Assembly (NCBI GenBank): GCA_965215715.1
Contig: OZ244129.1
Coordinates: forward strand, 2,356,001-2,420,000
Direction: 5' to 3'
Source: HXMU1428-3 sp965215715
Lineage (GTDB): Bacteria > Pseudomonadota > Alphaproteobacteria > Rhizobiales > HXMU1428-3
DNA length: 64,000 nt
Shown here: one piece after another, positions 1 through 7,793 of the stretch
How the letters are laid out: every line of letters starts with the position of its first letter
Position numbering within the stretch: position 1 is the first letter of the stretch
The notes under the pieces: generated by a model
Database searches by the model: none
Told to the model about the DNA's origin: nothing
The model's input: only the letters and a program-made list of their open reading frames with translations
Translations under genes and position numbers: made by a program

Positions 1-1375
1 CAATTGGTTTGCCGAACTGCTCGCGCTCGTTGGCATATTTGAGCCCGATCTCTAGAGCTGATTGGGCCACACCGATGGCACGGGCTGCTGTTTGAATGCG
101 GGCAGCTTCAAACGTTTCCATCAACTGTTTAAAGCCCTGGCCTTCTTCAGGACCAAGCAGATTGGCTTTTGGCACCTCAAAGGCGTCAAAGGAAATGTCA
201 TATTCTTTCATGCCGCGATAGCCCAGCACCTCAATCTCACCGCCGTTCATCCCATCTGCTGGGAAGGGGTTGTCATCATCCCCGCGCGGTTTTTCTGCCA
301 ACAGCATGGAGAGACCGCGATAGCCTTTATCATCCGGGTTGGTGCGGACCAAAAGCGTCATCAGGTCTGCGCGAACGGGGTGGGTGATCCAGGTTTTTTG
401 GCCTGTGATTTTGTAGGTGTCGCCGTCAAGAACAGCGCGGGTTTTCAACGAGGCAAGGTCAGAGCCGGTGTTTGGTTCTGTAAACACCGCGGTTGGTAAA
501 ATCTCGCCAGTGGAGATTTTGGGTAGCCAATGTTGTTTTTGTTCTTCTGTGCCGCCGCACAAAATTAGTTCTGCGGCAATCTCTGAACGTGTGCCCAATG
601 AGCCAACGCCAATATAGCCGCGTGACAATTCTTCAGAGACCAAGCACATGGATTCCTTGCCAAGCCCAAGCCCGCCATATTCTTCTGGAATGGTCAGGCC
701 AAACACACCCAGTTCGGCCATTTTTTCCAAAATTTCCATTGGGATGTAATCATTGGCCAAGTGCCATTCATGGGCATGGGGTTCCACTTCACTGGCAGCA
801 AAGCGGCGCATTTCTTCGCGCATGGCCTCATAAGTCTCATCCAGGCCGGTGTCTCCAAAGGTGGCGCTGCCCTCTGCCTGGATCATCAGTTCAATTAACC
901 GTTTGCGCGCTTGGGGGCTGTTGCCTTGTGTCATCAAGGTTTGAACGGCTGATGTTTGGAAGCCTTGCAAATCTTGCGCGCTTAATCCCAGCTCGCCAGG
1001 GCGCACAAATTCGTTTTGGCTCATCGGGATGCCGCCGGCCATTTGCGCCAAATATTCAGCAAAGCCAACCTGTACAATCAGCGATTCCAGCTCACCAAAG
1101 CGCCCTTCAGATTGCATGCGCTCCGCATAATCTTTTAGTTGGGCCAAACTTTCTGCATAGGTTGAAAACCACGCCAGCCCATGGCTGCTATGTTGGTTCG
1201 CATCAACCAAAGCCCCATCAATTTTGCCCTCAGCGCCGGTGACAGTGGCCAAAACATTTGCCTTTGCCTGGTCGCGTAGCGTTTGCGCTAAACCAACTGC
1301 TTCTGCCAAAAGTTGGCCTAAATTTGGTAAAAGTCCATTGTCAGAAATTTGACTGCTGTCGACCGCCAGGCTCAT
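1..1375 (-). CDS. mcd: (2S)-methylsuccinyl-CoA dehydrogenase, 3' part beyond left edge
   Basis: This is the first 458 codons of an acyl-CoA dehydrogenase-family flavoprotein; the C-terminus lies outside the window. It would oxidise (2S)-methylsuccinyl-CoA to mesaconyl-CoA in the ethylmalonyl-CoA pathway, passing electrons to ETF. Ordinary acyl-CoA dehydrogenases start directly with the helical domain. This protein first has about 165 extra residues (with segments GLAWFSTYAESL and AEYLAQMAGGIPMSQ), the hallmark of the Mcd subgroup as I recall it. The usual dehydrogenase core follows (EEYGGLGLG, TEPNTGSDLASLKTRA, GQKTWITH). The start is the ATG at 1373-1375. The second gene upstream on the same strand is ccr of the same pathway, which supports the specific call over a generic acyl-CoA dehydrogenase. 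The assignment rests on family knowledge, not on a search. Confidence 0.85.
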   Translation of the reverse strand, partial: MSLAVDSSQISDNGLLPNLGQLLAEAVGLAQTLRDQAKANVLATVTGAEGKIDGALVDANQHSSHGLAWFSTYAESLAQLKDYAERMQSEGRFGELESLIVQVGFAEYLAQMAGGIPMSQNEFVRPGELGLSAQDLQGFQTSAVQTLMTQGNSPQARKRLIELMIQAEGSATFGDTGLDETYEAMREEMRRFAASEVEPHAHEWHLANDYIPMEILEKMAELGVFGLTIPEEYGGLGLGKESMCLVSEELSRGYIGVGSLGTRSEIAAELILCGGTEEQKQHWLPKISTGEILPTAVFTEPNTGSDLASLKTRAVLDGDTYKITGQKTWITHPVRADLMTLLVRTNPDDKGYRGLSMLLAEKPRGDDDNPFPADGMNGGEIEVLGYRGMKEYDISFDAFEVPKANLLGPEEGQGFKQLMETFEAARIQTAARAIGVAQSALEIGLKYANEREQFGKPI

Positions 1376-1635
1376 TCGAATCTCCCAAACGTTTTAGTGA
1401 AAATCATCATCTGGCTTACGGTTTCAAAGCTAACGGGTCTATCACCCTGGAGCTCATCAAAAAGATGATCCTGCCAGATATGGGTCCAAAAAGGTGTATC
1501 AGCCCCCATTTCTAAGTGCAACCCTTACAAAACTGCACCTTAGACCAAAGAGAAAGCCTGACGCTGTTCGATGCAAAACACCGTCTTTTTCGCTTTTTTG
1601 TGTTAACCAAAAATTTTCAAACAGTTAAATGCGGC

Positions 1636-3792
1636 TTATTCATCACTGCCGCTGAAAGAACGTTGTAAACTTTCAGCAAATTTCTTGGCTTTTAATTTAA
1701 AGCCGGCAGAAACTTCAGGTTTTTTCTTCTTTTCTGAGGGATGGTCATTTAATGCTTCTAGGTGAGCAAATTGATTGCCATGTTGGTCTGCGTCTAAGGG
1801 GAGATCTTGTCGCAAACCTTGAGGCAGCCCTTGGACAGGGGCCCCTGGAGGGTGTGCTCTGGGGTGCTGTAATTGTTGCCCGTTCGTCATAGGTGCCCCA
1901 TTAACAGGTCTGTGTACTGGTGTTCTTGGTGGAAGACCGCTTGCATATTGCCCTGGGTGGCCTTGTTGCCCTGGGTGACCTGAGTGGCCTTGGGGGGGCA
2001 AAGGCATCTGGCCGGCTGGCACATGAGGGCGATGCGGAGCGGGGTTTTGGGACATCTGGAGAGGCGGGACTGGAGGCGCTGGTGGCTGAGGCACTCCATT
2101 TTGTGCCACGCTTTGGTTGTCTTGACCGTTTATGGTTTTCTCCATTTGCCGTAAAGCTGGCTTTTGCATACCCTCATGATGACCAGTGTTTGCGGCCATC
2201 GCCTTTAAACGTTGCTCTGGATGGGCACCAACTTTGCTAACAGGGGGGCGGTTGTGAGGAGGGGGTGCCCCATTCATAACTGGAATAGGGGGTGGCATTG
2301 CCCCTTTTGGCTGACTGAGCTGGGGTGGTGCGTCCTGCTCTGCGTCAAAATAAGGTGGTCTTTCATCATCGAGATCTAGATCATCTTGGGCCGCAAAATG
2401 CTCTGTGCTTTCTTGCATCTCTTGAGGTAAATCGATGGTTTCAGCCAAAGAGGATAGGTCTCTTTGCAGGTATGGGTCCGCGCTTGTCTCACAGGAGCTT
2501 TCTTGCTCAGCCTCTTGGTTTTGTTCTGATAAAGAAACATTATCATATGCTTTATTTACATACTCATCCTGACGTTGGCGGGTATGGGGTAATGCAATAT
2601 CTCCATCTTGGATGAAATCTGCAGGCATCTCAGCATCTTGATCTTCAAATGTAACTGGCGCATCTGCTTGGCTCTCTTCAACTTCTGGGTCGATGTTCTC
2701 GTCTTCATCAACAATGGGGGGGACATAGTCTGGCGCAAGAGAGACCTCTTCATGCCACATCGCCCCGTCTTGCACCCCTTCGGCCTCATTGTGAAAGGCT
2801 GAACTTTCTTGAGATATATCTTCTTCTTGCTCTGGAATAGGCTCTTCAAAGACTTTTTGCAGGCGCGGCGATAAAGCAATATTCTCATCAAATGTATCAT
2901 GAGGGTCTTCATACACTTCATCAACTTCCGTTTCGGTTGCTTGCATGGTCTGGGCTGATAGTTGCTCGCGTAGCGATGCCAACTCGGCCTCTAGCATGGC
3001 CTTTTCTTTTAAAACGAGATCTTGGTTGATTGCAGCTTGGTCTTCATCACTGACTAAGGTTGGCGGTTCATCATGACCAACCACGTTATCCATGGCTTGT
3101 TCAAACTTAACCTCTTTCCAATTATATGCTGACACCCATGAGAGGCGGTCGAACCCTGTTTGCCCCTCTAGTGCGAGAGAATATTTGGTTTGCACATCCT
3201 TGGCTAACAATGCCGCTTGCTCTATCCAATTTTCTCGCGCGACCCGGAAGGGGTCTTCCAGCAAGTTAGAAATACGCACGACGTCTGCTTCGTTAAAAGC
3301 TGCAATTTCATCAAAATGAAAAATCTCTTGCTCATTGAGCACGACTTGGATCTGCTCATCAATTCCTTGAATGAGAGGAAGGTTATCAGGTGTTTTGGCG
3401 AGATCTTGGCTTACTTCGTCCTCATCCAGGTTCTCTTTAGGCTTGTTTTCAGGTGTCACAACCAAACGCAATTTGGCCGGTTCAGACGTAGAAATTTCAG
3501 TATCTGGCTCATCAAGCTGGTCTGTTTTTGAAAATAAGGCTTGGGATAATGTTTCAGTTAAGTTCGTGACCACAAGAGGATCAGTTAAGCTTTGCGTCTC
3601 TTCCATCTCCTGGACAAACAAAACCTTGTGAATATCTTTCAAATGATTGGTGACGGCTCCGACCTTTTCCATTGCCAAATTTTTTTGGTCTGGCTCAAGG
3701 TCGGGGTTCGAGCGGATATCATTAAGCAAAACAGTCACTGCGGAAATGACATCCTCAACAGAAGAAACAATTTTTTTCTCACCAGAACTCAT
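1636..3792 (-). CDS. unknown 718-residue acidic, proline-rich protein between ccr and mcd
   Basis: I do not recognise this protein. Residues 1-60 look like a folded helical segment. Residues about 90-480 are very acidic and low in complexity, with many Glu/Asp/Gln. Residues about 480-660 are rich in Pro, Gly, His and Gln (PPPIPV, PPAPPVPPLQ, repeated GHPGQ). The tail is basic and lysine-rich (EKKKKPEV, KLKAKKFAESLQRS). No signal peptide or membrane helix is visible, so it is probably a cytoplasmic, largely disordered protein. The start ATG at 3790-3792 has a good ribosome site (AAAGGGA). It lies between two genes of one metabolic pathway on the same strand, but a terminator separates it from ccr, and there is a 260-base gap before mcd, so co-transcription is not assured. 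Its length and ordered composition argue for a real gene. Confidence 0.75.
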   Translation of the reverse strand: MSSGEKKIVSSVEDVISAVTVLLNDIRSNPDLEPDQKNLAMEKVGAVTNHLKDIHKVLFVQEMEETQSLTDPLVVTNLTETLSQALFSKTDQLDEPDTEISTSEPAKLRLVVTPENKPKENLDEDEVSQDLAKTPDNLPLIQGIDEQIQVVLNEQEIFHFDEIAAFNEADVVRISNLLEDPFRVARENWIEQAALLAKDVQTKYSLALEGQTGFDRLSWVSAYNWKEVKFEQAMDNVVGHDEPPTLVSDEDQAAINQDLVLKEKAMLEAELASLREQLSAQTMQATETEVDEVYEDPHDTFDENIALSPRLQKVFEEPIPEQEEDISQESSAFHNEAEGVQDGAMWHEEVSLAPDYVPPIVDEDENIDPEVEESQADAPVTFEDQDAEMPADFIQDGDIALPHTRQRQDEYVNKAYDNVSLSEQNQEAEQESSCETSADPYLQRDLSSLAETIDLPQEMQESTEHFAAQDDLDLDDERPPYFDAEQDAPPQLSQPKGAMPPPIPVMNGAPPPHNRPPVSKVGAHPEQRLKAMAANTGHHEGMQKPALRQMEKTINGQDNQSVAQNGVPQPPAPPVPPLQMSQNPAPHRPHVPAGQMPLPPQGHSGHPGQQGHPGQYASGLPPRTPVHRPVNGAPMTNGQQLQHPRAHPPGAPVQGLPQGLRQDLPLDADQHGNQFAHLEALNDHPSEKKKKPEVSAGFKLKAKKFAESLQRSFSGSDE

Positions 3793-4015
3793 TACATGAT
3801 CCCTTTAACTAAACATACAACGCCCTAAGGGGAGTTAAGTAAACTGACAGCATACAATAGACCCAAGTTCAGAAACTTACCTCCCAACCCATCATAATCG
3901 ATTAATGGTTGACGAAATGAGAAGACGCCCAAAAATTAATTTACGGCAAATTCATGATGAGATCATGGCAAAAACGAACCGATAATAACCTAACGCTAAT
4001 TCATTGCAAATAAAC

Positions 4016-4043
4016 AAAAAACCCAGCCCGTTTCCGGGCTGGG
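4016..4043 (-). terminator. rho-independent terminator after ccr
   Basis: A perfect 9 bp stem (CCCAGCCCG at 4022-4030 pairs with CGGGCTGGG at 4035-4043) with a 4-base loop. Read on the minus strand it is followed by a run of six T (4016-4021). It lies 31 bases past the ccr stop codon and separates ccr from the 718-residue gene. Confidence 0.9.
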
Positions 4044-4073
4044 GTGAACAAATTGTTATGAAAACAATAAACT

Positions 4074-5315
4074 TTAAGCTTGTCGGGCCTCTTCTAACGT
4101 TTTCATGCCAGGCCGTTTGGCCCCAACAAGGCATGACATGTTGCCTGGCGCATGCTGGTTATTCATCATTTTCATATGGGCTTCTGGGATGCGATCCCAT
4201 TCAAACAGCTCTGACATGCAAGGTTTCACATGCCCTTCAATCACAAGGCGGTTTGCACTTGCAGCTTGTTTTAAATGTGCAAAGTGAGAACCCTGGATAC
4301 GCTTTTGGTGCATCCATACATAACGCGCATCCATCGTTAGGTTAAAGCCAGTGGTACCGGCACAAAAGACAACCATACCGCCGCGCTTCACAACAAATGT
4401 TGAAACGGGGAACGTTGCCTCACCAGGATGTTCGAACACCATATCAACATTGTTGCCTTTGCCGGTGATATCCCAAATCGCTTTGCCAAATTTGCGCGCT
4501 TCGCCAAACCAGGTTTTATACTCTTCGCTATTGACGACCGGAAGCTGGCCCCAGCACTGAAAATCTTTACGATTAAGAACGCCCTTAGCACCAAGATCCA
4601 TCACATAATCGCGCTTAGATTCATCTGAGATAATACCGATGGCATTGGCGCCGGCCGCTTTAATCAATTGCACTGCAAAAACACCAAGCCCACCAGAGGC
4701 GCCCCAAACAAGCACATTTTGTCCCGGCTTAACTTCATGCGGCATATGACCAAAAAGCATACGATAGGCTGTTGCTAGAGTAAGTGTGTAACAAGCAGAT
4801 TCTTCCCAGGTCAGGTGCTGGGGGCGTGCCATTAATTGCTGGGCCTGCACCCGTGAAAACTGGGCGAAAGAACCATCAGGTGTTTCATAACCCCAGATCT
4901 TTTGTGAGGTCGAGTACATGGGGTCACCGCCATTGCATTCCTCATCATCTCCGCCGGTCATATTACAGTGGACAACTACCTCATCACCAACCTTCCAGTT
5001 GGTGACATCAGATCCTACCGCCCAGACAACACCTGAGGCATCAGATCCGGCCACGTGAAAATCATTACCATGCACATCAAACATGGAAACCGGCACACCG
5101 CGAGAGGCCCAAACGCCGTTATAATTGACACCAGCAGCCATATTCAAAACCAGCACATCTTTGGGGCCCAAGTCCCATGTTGGAACGGCCTCAAGCTGCA
5201 TTGCCTTATCAGGCTCACCCTCACGCTCTTTGCGAATGGCCCAAGCGTACATCTTTTCCGGCACATGCCCGAGAGGTGGAATTTCACCTACTTCATAAAG
5301 ATCTTTGGTCGACAT
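4074..5315 (-). CDS. ccr: crotonyl-CoA carboxylase/reductase
   Basis: This 413-residue zinc-less MDR-family enzyme reductively carboxylates crotonyl-CoA to ethylmalonyl-CoA using NADPH and CO2, the key step of the ethylmalonyl-CoA pathway for acetate assimilation. The N-terminus (KDLYEVGEIPPLGHVPEKMYA) is typical of Ccr. A GroES-like domain covers residues 50-190, and the nucleotide-binding motif VWGASGGLG is at about 203-211. The RIQGSHFAHL segment near the C-terminus carries the CO2-pocket histidine known from the family. Length is normal. The start ATG follows AGGGGAAA. The enzyme acts with Mcd, encoded nearby on the same strand. Expression is likely controlled from the long leader upstream, which holds a spaced 10 bp inverted repeat. 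Confidence 0.95.
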   Translation of the reverse strand: MSTKDLYEVGEIPPLGHVPEKMYAWAIRKEREGEPDKAMQLEAVPTWDLGPKDVLVLNMAAGVNYNGVWASRGVPVSMFDVHGNDFHVAGSDASGVVWAVGSDVTNWKVGDEVVVHCNMTGGDDEECNGGDPMYSTSQKIWGYETPDGSFAQFSRVQAQQLMARPQHLTWEESACYTLTLATAYRMLFGHMPHEVKPGQNVLVWGASGGLGVFAVQLIKAAGANAIGIISDESKRDYVMDLGAKGVLNRKDFQCWGQLPVVNSEEYKTWFGEARKFGKAIWDITGKGNNVDMVFEHPGEATFPVSTFVVKRGGMVVFCAGTTGFNLTMDARYVWMHQKRIQGSHFAHLKQAASANRLVIEGHVKPCMSELFEWDRIPEAHMKMMNNQHAPGNMSCLVGAKRPGMKTLEEARQA

Positions 5316-5352
5316 TTTATATTTCCCCTACACGTCGTCTGTTGTCATTGGC

Positions 5353-5418
5353 TTTGATCTAAAATGCTAATCAGCTTTTTCAAAGACTTAACACTAAAAT
5401 TATCTCTCTTAGATCAAA
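5353..5418. promoter_or_regulatory. spaced 10 bp inverted repeat upstream of ccr
   Basis: TTTGATCTAA at 5353-5362 and its exact reverse complement TTAGATCAAA at 5409-5418 flank 46 bases, 38-103 bases upstream of the ccr start. The position suits an operator pair or a regulator bridging the promoter. No regulator is identified. The rest of the 386-base gap between ccr and the next gene is AT-rich and shows nothing else clear. Confidence 0.4.
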
Positions 5419-5701
5419 AAAATATTTTTTCTTGCTAAGGGTGATAGGAGGTGAAAAAGGCCACGTCAATGGATCCATAGACTAAGGAATCTGGCTGATA
5501 TATCACTAACACTCCCCAAAACACCCCAAAAACAGTGATTTCATGCCTGCTCTTGAATACAGCCTTCTTATACCATCACTAATCATTGAGAAGAATTAAA
5601 TAAAATTTTAGTCCGATTTTCACCGTGAACTTAAAAAAACCGAAAGTCATCATTGCTATAAAAAACATCCAACGATTAAAGACATAAAGAGATAAAATAA
5701 C

Positions 5702-6045
5702 ATGGCACAATCAAAGGTGAAAACACCGCCTAACTATTTATTGCCACCCCAATTTTGTTATTCAAAAACAACAATTGCATGTTTTGTTAGCCTTCTGACG
5801 TTTACAGTCATACTGTTTCTCATCTCTAAATCTTCAACACTGTTGTTCAACACAGCGTTTGGACAACAACTTCAATTGTTCTTTGAAGTCAGTTTCTTAC
5901 TTGCCTGCACCACTGCTCTTTGGAAGAAATCCATAATGCACTAACACCTCAACGCCCTGATAAAGCTTCGGTTACCAGAATAGTAATCGTCCTTTATCTC
6001 GTTGGAATTTTAATTGGAATGGCCCTTTTTATATATATTCCATAA
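5702..6045 (+). pseudogene. small membrane protein, apparently split by a frameshift
   Basis: The first frame (5702-5944) encodes 80 residues with two hydrophobic segments (about residues 24-42 and 57-72) and then stops. The -1 frame continues the coding character through the stop, reading NALTPQRPDKASVTRI and then a third clean membrane segment ending GMALFIYIP at a stop at 6043-6045. The join could fall near 5915-5930. Together they would give a protein of about 114 residues with three membrane helices. The 3' end overlaps the end of convergent trmD by about 36 bases. No family is recognised. It may be a true gene with one indel, a pseudogene, or a sequencing error. An alternative is that only the 80-residue ORF is expressed. 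Confidence 0.45.
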
Positions 6046-6720
6046 ATCAGGCCGGCGCTCCTTAGTTATCTGTTCAGAGCGCTCCATACGCCATTGCCGA
6101 ATATGTTCGTGGTTGCCTTGGAGCAAAACATCAGGGATTTGTTTCCCTTCAAATTCGCGGGGGCGTGTGTAATGTGGATGCTCTAAAAGGCCTTGTTCAA
6201 AGCTTTCTTCTTCCAAACTTTCAGATGAACCAACCACGCCAGGGCGTAGGCGGATGACAGCGTCCAACAAACACATGGCGGCCATTTCACCCCCTGTCAT
6301 GACAAAATCCCCAATTGAAACCTCTTGTAGCCCGCGCGCCTCTATGACGCGTTCATCAACCCCTTCAAAACGCCCACACAATAAAATTAAGCCTTGGCTT
6401 TGGCTCAAGTCTTTGGCCATGGCTTGATTAAATGGTCTCCCGCGTGGGGACAAATAAATTGGGCGTGCTTGCGGGGCCAGATCAAGGGCGGCATCAATCG
6501 TTCTTGCTGCCACATCAGGCCGCATCACCATGCCAGCGCCGCCGCCTGCCGGGCTATCATCAACACTTGAGTGTTTATCGTGGGCAAAATCTCGAAAATT
6601 GAGGGTCTTTAAATCCCACAAACCTTTTTGCAAGGCTGCACCTGTCACACTGGTTCCAAGTGGGCCGGGAAAAAGATCTGGGAAAAGTGTGAGGCAAACT
6701 GCGCGCCATGGGTTGGTCAT
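6010..6720 (-). CDS. trmD: tRNA (guanine-N1-)-methyltransferase
   Basis: TrmD methylates G37 of tRNAs that read codons starting with C, using S-adenosylmethionine, and prevents frameshifting. The 236-residue product has the SPOUT trefoil-knot signatures LILLCGRFEGVDERVIE and SIGDFVMTGGEMAAMC, and the N-terminal GAGMVMRPD region. I chose the ATG at 6718-6720 (MTNPWRAVC), preceded by AAGAGAAG, rather than the in-frame start 33 codons upstream, because that extension runs through a long hairpin and is not family-like. In many bacteria trmD sits with rpsP, rimM and rplS. None of these is adjacent here: the upstream neighbour is a stress-protein-like gene, so the usual operon is broken up. Confidence 0.96.
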   Translation of the reverse strand: MTNPWRAVCLTLFPDLFPGPLGTSVTGAALQKGLWDLKTLNFRDFAHDKHSSVDDSPAGGGAGMVMRPDVAARTIDAALDLAPQARPIYLSPRGRPFNQAMAKDLSQSQGLILLCGRFEGVDERVIEARGLQEVSIGDFVMTGGEMAAMCLLDAVIRLRPGVVGSSESLEEESFEQGLLEHPHYTRPREFEGKQIPDVLLQGNHEHIRQWRMERSEQITKERRPDLWNIYKKGHSN

Positions 6721-6753
6721 AAAAACTTCTCTTAAAAGCGAAACAAAAATAAT

Positions 6754-6824
6754 AAAAGGTGCCTTTGTATTACAAGCCAGCCTCTGTTTTGAAACAGGCA
6801 GATTGTAATACAAAGGCACCTTTT
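6754..6824. terminator. 22 bp perfect inverted repeat ahead of trmD, likely bidirectional terminator
   Basis: The 22-base arm at 6754-6775 (AAAAGGTGCC then TTTGTATTACAA) is exactly complementary to 6803-6824. The 27-base loop contains a further short hairpin (CTGTTT at 6784-6789 with AAACAG at 6792-6797). T-runs follow the stem on both strands. It lies between the stop of the upstream stress-like gene and the trmD start. It probably terminates that gene, but the stem is far longer than a usual terminator. Confidence 0.65.
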
Positions 6825-6872
6825 TATATCAGGGTGTTCTCAACCTGACCAGTTTGGCAATCCTAATTTAAG

Positions 6873-7682
6873 TTAAAGGCATATAAACATTGGACACAAC
6901 AATAAGCGTAGCAAGGCTTCAACTTCTTTTTCAGTGGTAATATACGGGGCATCTGGCAAAGCAAAAACCAATCCAGGATTGACCCGTTCCAGTGCCCATA
7001 ATAACCGAGATTGGTCGCACCGCTTTAACAGTTCAACCTCTATCTCTGCGTCAAATTCATCTTCAAGTGAGCTCACAATTTGAGGAGCATGGGGTAAGAC
7101 ATCTGCAAGACAATATAAAATAACATCACTGGCCCCGCCCAAATACCCTCTTAGCAAATCAAAGCCCTTCTCCCAGGCTTTTAAAGAGTGAACCACAATC
7201 ACCAAAGGCCCCTTCATATGGCGTTTGGCCCGTGGGCCTGCCATTAAAATGCCTTGTAATTCGCCTTGATCTCGAAAGGTTTTAAAGTCTTTGGTCAACT
7301 GGCGGGCTGTTTGATGCTCTCCTAGCACCATAATATTTGGTTTCTCAAGTTGGGCGCGTAACCGCTCAGTGCCATCTCCGTTTAACTTAACAAATTCAGC
7401 CTCGATTTGAGCGTCTTCACAACGGCGCAAAACTTCACGATTGACCATGCGCATGGCGATCTTGGTTTCTCGGCGCAGTTCATGCAGCTCAAGTCCGCGC
7501 TTATTACCGCAAACCCGAACCTCGTTGGAAAAGCTGAATCGTGAGGCTTGAAATAATGCCTCATCTTCCATGAAATAGGCCAGTAAGGGAATTTTTGCCC
7601 CTTTGGCGAACTCGACCCCGGCAGCCAAAGCCGCTTCATTCATGGGTCGTCCCCCTAATTTCAAGATTAGTTGCTCGCTCAT
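6873..7682 (-). CDS. universal-stress-protein-like protein
   Basis: A 269-residue soluble protein that looks like two degenerate UspA-type alpha/beta domains: residues 1-125 (LILKLGGRPMNEAALAAGVEFAKGAKIPLLAYF, broken here only for reading: the segment LILKLGGRPMNE and then KIPLLAYFMED) and residues 150-260 (PLVIVVHSLKAWEKGFDLLR). I see no clear ATP-binding GxxG(9x)G motif, so nucleotide binding is uncertain. The start is the ATG at 7680-7682 with SD GGTGGAGG; the GTG four codons earlier overlaps that SD. It follows the Lon-like protease gene by 111 bases on the same strand, so the two may be co-transcribed. The function is inferred from fold resemblance only. Confidence 0.6.
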   Translation of the reverse strand: MSEQLILKLGGRPMNEAALAAGVEFAKGAKIPLLAYFMEDEALFQASRFSFSNEVRVCGNKRGLELHELRRETKIAMRMVNREVLRRCEDAQIEAEFVKLNGDGTERLRAQLEKPNIMVLGEHQTARQLTKDFKTFRDQGELQGILMAGPRAKRHMKGPLVIVVHSLKAWEKGFDLLRGYLGGASDVILYCLADVLPHAPQIVSSLEDEFDAEIEVELLKRCDQSRLLWALERVNPGLVFALPDAPYITTEKEVEALLRLLLCPMFICL

Positions 7683-7793
7683 TAAAGCCTCCACCGGATG
7701 GAAAAGACCCTAAATGATTCGTAGGCAATAAATGAAATAGAAAAGTGCCCTAAAAATGCCTTAAAGCAAAAAAAATACGTTCAAAGTTCTTAT

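Noticed and set aside
62..1242. Long plus-strand open frames at the left end
   Set aside because: They lie opposite the methylsuccinyl-CoA dehydrogenase gene, which has full family motifs; the plus-strand products have no recognisable features.
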